From contig VSDK01003953.1 of assembly GCA_009767595.1 (NCBI GenBank), positions 187,383-251,382 of the forward strand: a stretch of 64,000 nt of DNA, in the 5' to 3' direction. Position 1 is the first letter of the stretch, and every line of letters starts with the position of its first letter. The notes under the pieces were generated by a model that saw only the letters and a program-made list of their open reading frames with translations, had not been told where the DNA came from and made no database searches. Source of the DNA: Symbiodinium kawagutii (lineage: Eukaryota > Sar > Dinophyceae > Suessiales > Symbiodiniaceae). Positions 50,258-61,087 of the stretch are shown here, one piece after another. The translations under genes and the position numbers were made by a program.

Positions 50258-50474
50258 ATGAATGTTCCAACGCAAATGTTTGGACTCGGCATACTCTTCA
50301 CACGCATTCCGGTTTCGATAGTATGTATTTTGATAGTCCTGCTGCTTGAAGAAGACTTCAGGAACTGCTCCTTTTGGACGTTGAGGATAGCTTTGGGGAT
50401 CCACAACATGACATGAATTGAACATATTGAACCACTCGTTGAAAAAACATGAAAAAGCCATTTTGAGTCCTGTT
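50258..50474 (-). CDS. Exon of an unidentified gene
   Basis: Minus strand, GTTAGT donor. One frame is open for 72 codons, including DPQSYPQRPKGAVPEVFFKQ and NTYYRNRNACEEYAESKHLR; the second half is the more convincing. A second frame through the first half (AILNVQKEQFLKSS) has higher GC3 locally, so the true exon may be shorter (start near 50355). It does not join exon 49991-50057 in phase, so an exon is missing between them. Confidence 0.5.
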
Positions 50475-50555
50475 CTTTGCATGTGTCAGTGTGCCAACCT
50501 AACTAAGCTAAGAGTTTGGGCACAGCAAAACGGTCAAACAAGCGGTAGCGGTTCA

Positions 50556-50565
50556 NNNNNNNNNN
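50556..50565. other. Assembly gap (10 N)
   Basis: Run of N in or beside a minus-strand open stretch. Confidence 0.99.
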
Positions 50566-50985
50566 CGCATTTTTGAGATGACAAGAATGGAAATCTCCAA
50601 GTTGCAGACTTGATCTGGCTGAACCTTCTGAACGCTCATGGATCCACTTTGAAGCCCGGTACCCAAAGGGTTGGGCTATCCACCGGTTCAAAACCCACAC
50701 AAGCCCTTCTCCAGTGGCTAATAGAATCGACCTTGGACATGACCAGTATGGTGCTCCAAAAAATAATGGGCAAACTTGGGAGGATCGGAGTCTCCGAAAC
50801 GATATCCAACAGCTGACTGATTCACCTAGAGCTTGGTCTTTAGAGCTATGTGAATCTTCTTGCAACACGAACCCAAAGTAGGCCATACCCGTGACATGGA
50901 TCTGTCCTTCTGTCATATACTTTGTATTGTCATCTTGTCCGGTTCGAACGACTTGGAATCCATTTTGAGTAGTACCCGAACGCAA
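50566..50985 (-). CDS. Long stop-free minus-strand stretch, possible large exon or retrocopy
   Basis: About 140 codons without a stop, longer than any exon nearby: GFQVVRTGQDDNTKYMTEGQ, IHVTGMAYFGFVLQEDSHSS, then LGESVSCWISFRRLRSSQV and RASKWIHERSEGSARSSL. GC3 is not high, and the N gap truncates it. It could be an intact exon, an old retrocopy, or chance. Confidence 0.35.
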
Positions 50986-51202
50986 TGAACTACTCGTGAT
51001 CTTCGAATGTCTAACAAATTGACGTGGGCCGACACGGGTCGGAGATTGGGATTTCCATTACATGTCACAATGCAGTAATTGGATGAAGTTCTAATTGTGG
51101 CTTTTATAACCTACAGGAAACCCTGATGTTGGATTGACAGTCATATCCAGCCCATCTAGCAGCACACTTGATCAACATGATTTCGCTACTCAAGCGCTAG
51201 CC

Positions 51203-51254
51203 TTGCGGGTGATCCCAGCCCGAACAGTCACATAGTCTCCGCTTCAGCTCTTGC
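51203..51254 (-). CDS. Exon of an unidentified gene
   Basis: CAAGAGCTGAAGCGG start after an AG acceptor, reading QELKRRLCDCSGWDHPQ, with a GC donor (GCTAGC). Phase 0 in, 1 out. It would join in phase with the shorter form of the next exon (start near 50355). Confidence 0.5.
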
Positions 51255-51429
51255 TCTAAACAAAATTACATTGCAAACACAAGGGTCCCCTGAACCATCC
51301 AATAAAGAAAATCATATGGAGTGGTAGTTCCGAGGAAATTGAACATTGATGGCATATAGAACCACCATCAATATTTTGCTCATCGATGATGCAAATATAT
51401 GCAAATGAAATCAAATCCTATGGAGGCTC

Positions 51430-51500
51430 ATCTTTAACCGGATCATGGTGAGCCGAGCGCAGCGAGATGCCGCCGCGTCGTTGTCTCTTCTCTTTTGCTC
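51430..51500 (-). other. GC-rich exon-like segment
   Basis: Reads FSDEQKRRDNDAAASRCARL on the minus strand after a CGAG acceptor-like site; a second frame (LATSKREETTTRRHLAALG) is also open. Coding is likely but the frame is unsettled. Confidence 0.3.
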
Positions 51501-51987
51501 GTCGCTAAATCTCGAAATCAATTTTTTCGTCGTCCTTCTCTGCCTTGGCAAAACTGTGAATGCTGGAGCATAAACCGACACGAACAAGAAGAATCATTCA
51601 AAAGCAAGGGTTCGGAAGAGAACGATAGCAACTCTATTTCCGCAATAATCCAGTCCAGCAAAAGCCTACTCTATCGTGACTGAAATGGTTTGGAAATGAT
51701 TGCAAATCAATAATTGATCATTGTTGATTTTCTTGGCTGCTCAGAAGTCCAGTAAACAAATGGAAGGCACCTACAAGTTTTCTGAAACATTGTATTCTAT
51801 GTGCAAAGATTCCAAAATGTGTGTATGATTTACAAGTAAGTCAAAGTACAACTGCTCCGAGAGAGCTTTCGGTATGAAAACTATTTGTTTGCAAATCAAA
51901 TCAATTAGACTGATTTGACTATCCATGTGAATCCATCCATCCATCTATATAATCACTTCAACTGATTGACCAGCCATGTGCCATACA

Positions 51988-52329
51988 TCCACCGGTCCAT
52001 TCCTCTGTCCGCCTGCATGGAAGGCTGTGCCATGCAGCTTCAGGCACACATGGAACTCAAAAAATCACCATCCAAGTCTCTACAGTTGCGGAAATCCTTG
52101 TTACTCTGCTTGGAAGCTCTATTCTATACATCATCTGAACTTCATCTTGGAAAGATTGCTAGTGACAAGAGTCCCTGATCCCGCAAAAACTTTGATACTG
52201 GACAACAAAGTGCATCTGGATGAATCCCAGCTTTTTCTTCAGGGGTTGGCTGGTTCTGCCAGCATGATCTTAGGCGTAAAATCTGGTGTTGCGTCCAAGT
52301 GTGTTCTCCAATCTCTCTCTTCTTCTTAG
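51988..52329 (+). pseudogene. Plus-strand coding remnant with one frameshift
   Basis: One plus frame reads MEGCAMQLQAHMELKKSPSK and LLCLEALFYTSSELHLGK, then coding continues in another frame from about 52165: VPDPAKTLILDNKVHLDESQ and LFLQGLAGSASMILGVKSGV before a TAG. Strand is opposite to the surrounding genes and the break suggests decay. Product not recognised; a mobile-element or retrocopy origin is inference. Confidence 0.45.
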
Positions 52330-52554
52330 CTCTCCTCTCCAGCATCAATGTCTGATGTTCCATGCGGAGGCGACGTTAACATCCCCATTTGCTAACGTTC
52401 CTCACCGCTGTTTTTTGTTGTTCCCGACTCACCTGACAAGATAGGTCAGATGTGTATTTATTATACACATAACCACATTATGTAAGAATGTCATGTATAT
52501 GCACGTACTTGAATACCCACCCAAATTCATCGTCCTTTTTCTTCAGATGGTCAC

Positions 52555-53391
52555 TATTGATCTGGCAGGCTTAGTGGGGATCATCGGGGTAGCAAACTCC
52601 GCAAGCATTCACCGATTCACCGCCAACTGTCCGTCGTTCGGCATCATGCATCAGTCGACCATAAAGTCCTTCCATTGTATAATAATGATGATGAATCATC
52701 CAGCGCCTGTACTACTGTACATCCCCCAGAATTAACGACTATCATAATTGACACCATCATTACCCAATCATTACCCATCACGCAGAATCAACCACCCCCC
52801 ACCCCTTGGGCGGGTGCTGCTTCCAACTCCGCTTTGAAGCGTTTGAAGCGCCTCGGATCGAGGCATTGGTGACGCCAGGCATTGACAGACTTATTCAACG
52901 ATGGATATCACCAAGAAATACCAGTAATATCCAGGGACAAAGCCAAGGATTTGGCTTGGAAAAACATCAGCCAGCAGGTTCGCAATCAAAAGATGGGTTG
53001 GAAGACCGAAGGGTTTTAGTTTTAAGCTTTGCTAGGCCATCTCAACAACCGCGCCAAAGAGTCCTTGCTGGTGAAAGCGTTGACTTCGAAGGAATGGTGG
53101 ATGTCACTAGCGCGTGAGGTAGGTTACAGTAACCCACACTAATGGAGTTAGCAGTCATATGTACAAAGACTCCTTAGATGATTGACATAGCAATACGGTA
53201 TTATATCATTTAGAAACCATTGACACCATTGACTGCAAGTACATCCACAAGTACATGCATCATTTACACATACAGTATATAAAACTATATATATATATTG
53301 GTGAGTCTCATGACTCCTTAGTTGTTTACTCATGACTAGCAATGTGGCAGTGATGTCTGCAGCGTGCCACAGTAGGTCCAGGAACTGGAGG
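52555..53391 (-). CDS. Five phase-linked exons of an unidentified gene
   Basis: Exons 53341-53391 (LQFLDLLWHAADITAT, GC donor), 53038-53106 (DIHHSFEVNAFTSKDSLARL, GC donor), 52912-52954 (QILGFVPGYYWYFL), 52803-52889 (SVNAWRHQCLDPRRFKRFKA) and 52555-52596 (FATPMIPTKPARSI, GTGACC donor). Phases chain 2, 2, 0, 0, 0. The lysine/arginine-rich LDPRRFKRFKAELEAAPAQG is the clearest piece. 5' continuation is probably the exon pair at 53.9-55.7 kb, but the link from 53924 is out of phase. Confidence 0.6.
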
Positions 53392-53456
53392 CTGAAGAGA
53401 TGTAAAGCCAACGATATCCACCACATGTAGTATATTACCGGGTGAGGTGGGCAAGT

Positions 53457-53568
53457 GATATGGTGGCTGTTCAAGCCATAGGAGACCCCAAAAATGGTTG
53501 ATCTACTACTATAAATGATCAATTTTGGATGATCTGGGGGTACCCCTATTTTGAGAACCCCCCCACAT
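53457..53568. repeat. Fold-back element (family A)
   Basis: AGGAGACCCCAAAAATGGTT near the left end is mirrored by GGGGGTACCCCTATTTTGAG at the right end. Confidence 0.7.
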
Positions 53569-53923
53569 TTCCATTTTGTATTTGAAGTATACATTGAAGT
53601 AGCTTATTTATACACATACGATCTCCCTAACGAGTCCTAGACTGCTGAGCATACTCTGAGAACAAGCAGTAATCCATCAAATGTACGGCATGTTCTGGCA
53701 TCCCCATGCATGAGCAGGCAGTGGAGCCATCCTGATCAACATGAACAAGTAATCAAGTCCCCGAAACAAAATCAACCACGACTGTTTCTTTCACAAAATC
53801 GCGAAGATCCCTACATCCCTTGCCAGTTGGCTGGTGCATACTGAGCACATCTATGCGAACATCTTCCTGGCATTTCCTGGCCAAAATACCTGTAGTTTAG
53901 CAATACGTTTTAATGACGGCCAC

Positions 53924-55674
53924 CAAGTTTGTTTTCCAGGCCCTTGTCGTCATACAAAGTCATACATGCCCTCATGAAGCGTTTGTCATGGGTGGAGAAA
54001 GGCATCATTGATGTTGTAGAGCCTTTTATTTTGAGAGCCGGGACTGTGAGCATGTGGTTTTTCTCGATTTACAAGCCCCCAAGCATCTACTTCAAAAGTA
54101 TCGCATTGACAAACACGACCTTTCAGTTCAGTATCTATACTACGCCAAACTTTTAAATCACATGAATTCCCGATGTATCATCATATTCAAACAATACATG
54201 CAAACATTGGCAATATGTCTGAAGGCTTTGGTGTGATGATGGGATGGTTCATGGGGTCTGCAGTTGTTACTTTTTGGATTTCTCGGATATCTCGAGGTTT
54301 CAGCAATGTTTGCCCATGTTGCCAAAACCCAGAGAAATCCAAAAAATCAAAAGTGCACACCCCGTACCTGAAGGCTTTGATGTGATGGGATGGTTTTTGA
54401 TGTCTCGATGTTTCAGCAATATTTTCCATTGTTTTTGTGACTTTCGTTAACTTGACTCTAAGCAAATGCTCACAGATTCACTGTTTTGTGCATGCTGGTG
54501 GTCCCTTGTTCTGTTTATTCTTCGGTCGGTTCTGTTCGAGCTACGTCACCATTCGCTGTGGTTGTAGTGTTTGATGAGTTCAAGCAAGGCTTCCTTTCAT
54601 TGTTGTCAACAATGACCTGTCGGAAAGGGTCAGAATCTCATCAGCGTCTTGTCAGCCCCAAAGCATCCAACAGACCTTGTCGAGTTTACGGAACCTCACC
54701 ATTTTGGATGGTGATTGATTCCGCACAAAATTAAGTCTGATGATCTTGGTGGTGCAAAACTGGTACGCGCTTGCCGGCATAACCACATGGTTGTCGGGGC
54801 CAGGCTTCGTGCAAGTCATTATCCCTCATGACTAGTGGTAATTGACCACGATTGACCAGCCATCCAGCCCCCGAACGGCGATTAAGTACTATCATCAACC
54901 ATTACAAAACATTACAATCATATCAGCCAGGATGAACCATTACTCAGCATTGCTCACTAGTCAGCACCATACTTGACGGTTCTTTATCAAGAATTATATA
55001 CACCGTAGTAAAACATTACCGACACTATTTGTTGTCCATGACATATCTTTGCTGGGAATTGTTATTCAGCGACAAATTGATCATCCACTGATTGACCATT
55101 GACTAACCATAACCATGGAGAAATAGTGGTCGCTGAATCAATCAGTAATCAATCATCAGTCATTGTCAACTATGATGAGCCACTTTTGACCATGCTTAAC
55201 AAATCACTAGTAATTAACCAACAACATCGACCCATGTTAACCATTATCAACCGTGGCAAAGATCAACCTGTACTAATCATTATTGATCATTCACTAATCA
55301 CTGCTCGCAAAGAACAACCCTTACCAATCATTGTTGATCATTAACTAGTCATTGCTACAGCAGGCATGAACCATCATTAAATCATTCACATCAACTGATT
55401 ATTAAGAAGTACTGTACTAATCGTCGCTATCAAATGATCATCAACCGACATCAACTAGGCACTTAGCATGGATGAACTAACCATGATATATCATCATCAT
55501 CAAAGAATCATTCACCTGCATTAACCACCATTGAGCATTCGCAACCATGGTGGTCTAGCTGGTTTACCTTCCTTGCGACCGTGGCACTTCAGCTTTTCCT
55601 GAAGCTCTACCGCGGGTCGCGGGGCTCGATCCGTTAGCTCCTGCCATCCCGGAGAGCAGTACGCCATGCCACAG
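53924..55674 (-). CDS. Two phase-linked exons of an unidentified gene
   Basis: Exon 55568-55674 reads CGMAYCSPGWQELTDRAPRP then AVELQEKLKCHGRKE (GTAAAC donor) and joins in phase 1 to 53924-54022, reading TTSMMPFSTHDKRFMRACMT then LYDDKGLENKL (GTGGCC donor). GC3 is high in both. Within the 1.5-kb intron, DNA at 54600-54690 also looks coding on the minus strand (ADEILTLSDR; VIVDNNERKPCLNSSNTT). Not recognised. Confidence 0.6.
54840..55540. repeat. Decayed AACCATTATCAACC-type sequence
   Basis: Words such as ACCATTATCAACC, ATTGATCATTCACTAATCA and AACCATTGACTAACCAT recur at 20-35 base spacing. The same texture fills 1-1130, 10440-10545, 16480-16950, 59180-59900 and 62680-62840. No coding. Confidence 0.5.
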
Positions 55675-55976
55675 CTGTGAACAAAAGCGATGATCCCAGC
55701 TTTCAAGGGATGGTTCTCAGGGTTTCGTGAATGTAAAACAAGGCTTTATGTATATATATATATATATAAATAAAGAAATAAATATGTAAAGCAGGATTCT
55801 ATGTATACGAAGTCTTGATGGAAACCTTTGAAAAGACAAAATATTGATCTTCTGGTTGGTGAATGAGCCACCCAGTGATGAACCATGTGCTTGTCAACCA
55901 AACAACCATTTGTGAATACGAGGGACAATAAAACATGTTTCAAACCACCAACCAGTAATCCCTTTACATAATGTAT

Positions 55977-56098
55977 GTGGTGGTTGCTAAAAATAGGAGA
56001 CCCCCAAAAATGGTGGGTTTATCACTAATAAATTAAATACTAGTGAATGATTATATAATATTGGATGGTGCGGGGGTACCCCAATCTTGAGAAACACC
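55977..56098. repeat. Fold-back element (family A)
   Basis: GGTGGTTGCTAAAAATAGGA at the left and GGGGGTACCCCAATCTTGAG plus AAACACCC at the right; AT-rich centre with ATAAATTAAATAC. Confidence 0.75.
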
Positions 56099-56247
56099 CA
56101 TATAATGTATATATACATAGATTAAACCGAATCGTTTGTGAAAACCCTTATATGACATAAAAAGTGATAGTTCTTCAATGTCAGCGACTGTGATTCACTG
56201 GTGATTTCATTTGTGGCTAAAGATTAGTGCCAAAGTGTCCAATTCAC

Positions 56248-56749
56248 CAACAGGGCATCTACTTGCTCAGCAGTCCCCGAGGGGTCTTGGCTCCCAGCTG
56301 TTGGGGAAGACAGTTCAACAACTGTGTATCTTAAATGGCCCAGCTGGGTCTACAAAAGGAGGTTTCTATAAATAGCTATTCAGAGAGATTGCCTTGTAAC
56401 AAACATCCTAAGTGGAACAGCAGGAAATGGCCCCATACTGAAACTGACCAACGTGTTTGCAAGGTGTATGATGGACAAAATCCAGCACATGGTGGTAAGC
56501 GGGCTTTATTCCTTTAGAAACATGATTGAAAATGTTTGAAGCATGTCAGGGACGCTCAAAGGTTGAGGCCTTGTCCATGAAGGGTGAGAACATTTGGATC
56601 CTTATGCACTTTGTCGAGTGGTTTTACAGCAGGTACGTAGGAAATCGGGTTCCGAATGATTTGACAAAATAATTCCAGGCAAATACGTTCATCACATCGG
56701 AACCCAAACCTGCGGTATCGTGACTAAAGGTGTGGAGATCTGAGGCGAA
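56248..56749 (-). CDS. Two phase-linked exons of an unidentified gene
   Basis: Exon 56710-56749 reads FASDLHTFSHDTA (GTTTGG donor) and joins in phase 1 to 56248-56321, reading VELSSPTAGSQDPSGTAEQV then DALL (GTGAAT donor). A second frame through the latter (LGAKTPRGLLSK then TAG) is also open and would give a stop at 56251. Probably 5' part of the gene at 52.5-55.7 kb. Confidence 0.5.
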
Positions 56750-57617
56750 CTCAGGGTACCAGGTTCACGAACGGAAACATATACAAACATATGGATATTC
56801 ACGCGATCATACCAATACAGTACCAATTGAATTGCTTTCTCAGTAACTATATAATTCGAACAAAGATGCGGAGACTACTTGGTGGTTCGTCATTAAATCA
56901 TTATGAACGAAAATGTAGGGGGAGATGTTATATCCTGCGTAGTGTGGATATATATGTCATTGCAAATTGAAACGACGTTATCATGGCACATCCAAGAACG
57001 CAGTCAAGAACAATCATTACAAAATGTTGGGGTAAAAAAAGTTGCAATCCAGGGATAACTTGCAGCCGGATTCCAAAATGGTACAAAGCAATTTGTGATG
57101 ATGCCTGGCAAATCCAATTGTGGGATCTGCCAAAATGCCTAAAGATAAACATGTTGCAGATCTGATTTCTTGCATGGGCAACAATAGATTCAATCATTTC
57201 TTTTGGTCAAACATCTCAAAATTGCTAATAAATCAACGTTCCCTCAAAAGTTCATCCTGGAATCGTTTCAATACAATCTCTGGTAATTGGATAGGCCACA
57301 ACAAACGAAATACTTGTCATCACCAAATGAAGCTTTGATCTTATATGACCTCCAAAATAGCAACACAAACATTGTATTACAAAATGATTAATTATTCAAT
57401 TTTAACAACCGGCGTTTTCTATGGTTCTTCAATGCTTCCTTATAAAATCCCAGGGTAGCAAGTAGTCTTATGTTTGCAGAATGGTAGCAAAAAAACAAAT
57501 TGTAAAGGGCTTAAGCCATTCCATTCTGCGAGGGTTATTTTAACCCTGGTCATCATTAGGGTCATGCGACCCAGCCCCCAGTCTCTTCAATTGCTGCTTT
57601 TAAATCGCATCATCTAC

Positions 57618-57977
57618 CTATCTACGGAGGAAAGGAGCCCCCCGAGACCTCTCTAAGTGCATCTCCTCGGCCAAAGGTCTGGCACCCTTCAGCAAGGCTG
57701 ACAAGAACTCATGTTTCCTGACAGTGCCGCGGGATGGGCGCAAGCTGTAGGTCCCTCTTCCAGTGGCAAAATCGAACCGTGGAGTAGTACCATAACCATT
57801 CTAGAGACTGTCGATGAGCATATCAATGCAGCATATCTATAACCAGAACCGCGGTACTGTTTTGTTAGTAACCATGATGGATTAATACCCGCTATAAACC
57901 AGGAAGTGCATTCCTTCTGTAAGGCGCCTGAAGCCCTTGAGGGCAGCAGCCCCCTTTGATTGGCATCCATTCGGTTT
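57618..57977 (-). CDS. 3' end of a small unidentified gene (two exons, stop at 57618)
   Basis: Exon 57889-57977 reads KPNGCQSKGAAALKGFRRLT then EGMHFLVYS (GTATTA donor, phase 2) and joins to 57618-57744, reading LRPSRGTVRKHEFLSALLKG then ARPLAEEMHLERSRGAPFLR, R, TAG. A possible first exon is ATGACG before a consensus GTACGT donor near 58069-58079, which would make a product of about 73 residues. Not recognised. Confidence 0.6.
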
Positions 57978-57999
57978 CTGACCAACACCTACTAGTCCC

Positions 58000-58080
58000 A
58001 CACGTCCACAGCACGCAGGCGGTTGCCATTTCGTCACCCATTCCAGTGACACGGGACATCAGGGTAGTCACGTACCGTCA
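58000..58080 (-). other. Exon-like segment with two competing frames
   Basis: Reads MSRVTGMGDEMATACVLWTC in one minus frame and MTVRDYPDVPCHWNG, bounded by a CAG acceptor and GTGACG donor, in another. Coding is likely; the frame is not settled. Confidence 0.35.
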
Positions 58081-58674
58081 TGTTTACTGTCAAATAATAT
58101 CAAATAATGTTCAATAATCAAATTGACCATCAGGTAATCCCATTCATCCTTGAACATCGACTATCAATAGATGCAAACATTAGAGCCCCTCAAAGCCTTT
58201 GAATAGACCGTCATGGAGGAGGAGCTCGACTAATTCTATTAAGCCTAAACTATTACCCAACTCGTTTGGGAATACGAAGCTCACGTTCCAGAGGTTGGAT
58301 GGTTTTTGGTTTAGTATTCCCAAACAACTAAAGTGATCTTGTGTTAAGCCCAAACAATCAGGCAATCCATTCAGCTAGAATATGCTAGAATATGTTTTTC
58401 CAGATGTTGGCTGATGAATCTCTTTCGTTAAGCCCAAACAATTGGGTTCATGGTTAGATTGTTATTTCATGTTCGTTTTGCTTGGCGTTATGCTGGGGAT
58501 GATTAAAATCATACCAGCAGGTCTATGTGCCCGTTTGTCAAAATGTCTGTTCCCAAAGTTGACGTTAATTCGTGTTTACTTGCGTGCCGCCCTGTGAGTT
58601 ATTTATAACATTTTGGAGGGGATCGATGGATGAAAACATCAGTGTTTGGAGTTTGGATGTCTGAGGCTGAAAAT

Positions 58675-58995
58675 GGGACATGTCGCTAGCGCGGCTCACT
58701 TTCGATTTAAGCTTGCTATTCATCGTGCTTTCCACTACTGGCAAGGCATGTGTTTTTGAAACTTTTGCTAGCGGATTGCTAGCGGGGAGCTAGCGCGAAA
58801 AAACTGCCTCCCAAAACACAAAAAAGACTCAGCCGATCCTGTTACAGTGAGTAGGTGGGTGTCTGGTTGCGCAAGCTGGTCATCAAACATGTGAGGCTTA
58901 GCAACAAAGCATGATGAATCACAGATTATTGAAAGAATTCCTAGCGCCAACCTCGCGGATTTGCTAGCGCTGAGATGGGGAAGTGCTGATTTTAG
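58675..58995. other. Cluster of GCTAGCG-type octamers
   Basis: GCTAGCG or CTAGCGC occurs at about 58686, 58768, 58777, 58788, 58942 and 58968, in a gene-free stretch of roughly 300 bases. A decayed short-period repeat or clustered protein-binding sites would both fit. Confidence 0.4.
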
Positions 58996-59984
58996 TCCGC
59001 CTTGTGAAGCTCTAATAGAAAAATGTCACTCACATGAATTAATGTCATTTGGCGAGAATGCCTGACCATTGTTTTTTGGCAATCAACAAACTTGTTAATC
59101 TCCGCCAACAAATTCTTTCCAGTGCGGGTCCATTGACAATGCTGAGGCTATTGTCAAACTCATTTTGATTGACCAACACCACTCACCCCAACTCACCATC
59201 TTATTTTGAAAACACAATTCTCAGCCATTATTCACTATTACGATCAACCGCTTTAAGAGACTAAGATCCAGTATTTGAAATCCTTTAATGACCATCACGA
59301 CTACTTGATAATCGTGGTCAAGATTAGAATGATGAGCAAAAGTGAGGTACCAGTAAAATAAAATAACCGCTATTGTTCTTGACCCTTGCTATCAACTTTC
59401 AGCAATTTTCAATCATTCATGAATCAACCATTATTAACATCTATCAACCATGAATCTTCCAGCCTTATTAACCATTGATCGCAGTAATACCGCAACCACT
59501 ACCACGAATGTCTCATGTGCTACTATTCAAGTGTATCAAGCAAGGATGTGAATTGACCTCTATTGACCACTGCGACTAACTTGTTCATCAAGAATAACCA
59601 GCCACTACTATATAATCATCACAAACAACTATAATTATTCAACAATAAAATCGCTCTTAACCACCAAAAGCGCCTGTGACCATCAGTGACCTTTGTCATT
59701 TTTTATTGACTATTCTTCACCGTCCAGAACCGTTGGTTATTGATGTTATTGATCAAACATTATCAAGCCAACTCCCCAACCCTTACGAAACCATAGTTGT
59801 CGCTGAACATTCGCAGTGCCAGCTCAGCGAATGACTCCTTGGGAAGAACTATCAACCACCATTGACAACCACTCTTAACGATCAAAAGTGACCAATCGAA
59901 AGATCAAGAAAACAGATTATTCACCGAAGAACGATCAGCAAAAATGACCAAGCAACGAACACAAAAACAGAAACCACCCAGCAA

Positions 59985-60052
59985 CAGAAGCAACAGAAGC
60001 AACAGAAACGAACCCATCCACCAGGACTCACCAGGACTCACCAGGACTCACG
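59985..60052. repeat. AGCAACAGA and CACCAGGACT short tandem repeats
   Basis: Three units of about 9 bp followed by three copies of ACTCACCAGG, immediately below the RAP-like exon. Confidence 0.85.
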
Positions 60053-60061
60053 ACGCCACGC

Positions 60062-60133
60062 CTTTGACGCTCGCCCAGCTCCAGCCATTCATCCCAGCGC
60101 ACCCGGCGCACATCCCAGCCCAGCGATGTGAGC
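60062..60133 (-). CDS. RAP-domain exon
   Basis: Reads LTSLGWDVRRVRWDEWLELG then ERQ, with AG acceptor and a GC donor (GCGTGG). The pattern LGW-V-RV-W-EW-EL matches the conserved core of the RAP domain (RNA-binding domain abundant in Apicomplexans), a roughly 60-residue, usually C-terminal module of organellar RNA-processing proteins that is greatly expanded in alveolates. The rest of the protein was not located with confidence; exon 60851-60950 may be part of it. The stop must lie below 60062, but the GC-donor target was not found. Confidence 0.6.
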
Positions 60134-60850
60134 CTCGAAGATGGGGGATTTTGATGGAACAAATTGGGACTCTGTGGGTGATTTAGCTCATTTATCCTGC
60201 AAAACTCCGATGAAACTGATGGTTTTCCATGGTTTCAACTGATGCTTTCATGGTGAAAGCCAGTGGCTGTTTGCTTTTTCAGAGTTCGGCAGATTTGGAT
60301 GGCTCATTTGGCTGGCCACATTGTGCTGATTTTGCAGATTTGGTGATTCAGAACTGGATGAACAGACCCGGTCAACCAAACATTCCAGAACCCATGCTTA
60401 GGGTCTTTGTTTGAGTGTCCAAGTGTAAATCAAAGTGGTGATCAAGGTGATATCATGGTCGTTCTTGAACTTTGGTGGACTTTGCTGGTGATTTTTTGGA
60501 GCAAATCATGATACAATGTGTGTAGGAATGAATGGAACTTCTAGGAAATCTATGAGACAACTGTCAGGACAGCCATGTGAAGTTTTGAATAGTCTTGATT
60601 TAAACCACGACATTTTCTTTGGACAAAGAACCATGCCATACTAGCTGCAAACCTATTCGCGACTCTTAAGCATACTCAACTTGTATGAAATGAGTTGAGA
60701 AAAAAAAAGCAAACCGGCCAAACCGGTTTTTACCACCTGGTAAAATTAACCTGGAAGTGGAACATCGACTGTTTGTATCTAATGATTTTACCTATTGAGC
60801 ACGTTCATTTTTGGCTTCCAGGTTAGTTTAACAGATTGTTAACCGTTAAC

Positions 60851-60950
60851 CATTGTATCCATTGTCTTATGCGTTGCCAACTTCCTACTCCATCCCATCC
60901 CTCCAAGAGACGTTGCGTGTTGCAGCCGCTTCACCGGAAGGTACTGGTCA
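60851..60950 (-). CDS. Exon upstream of the RAP exon
   Basis: Reads DQYLPVKRLQHATSLGGMGW then SRKLATHKTMDTM, CAG acceptor and GTTAAC donor, phase 2 in and 0 out. Does not join directly to the RAP exon (which needs phase 2), so an exon is missing if both belong together. Confidence 0.45.
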
Positions 60951-61087
60951 CTGCCTAAGCCCATTTGCATCGTTTGGATCAAGCAAATGATGATCAGGAG
61001 GAGTCAACATCATCATCAGGTGGTGGTCATCAAGCAGCAATCCTGATGATCAAAAAGCAGCAATCCTGCTGATCAAAACGAGAGTCA

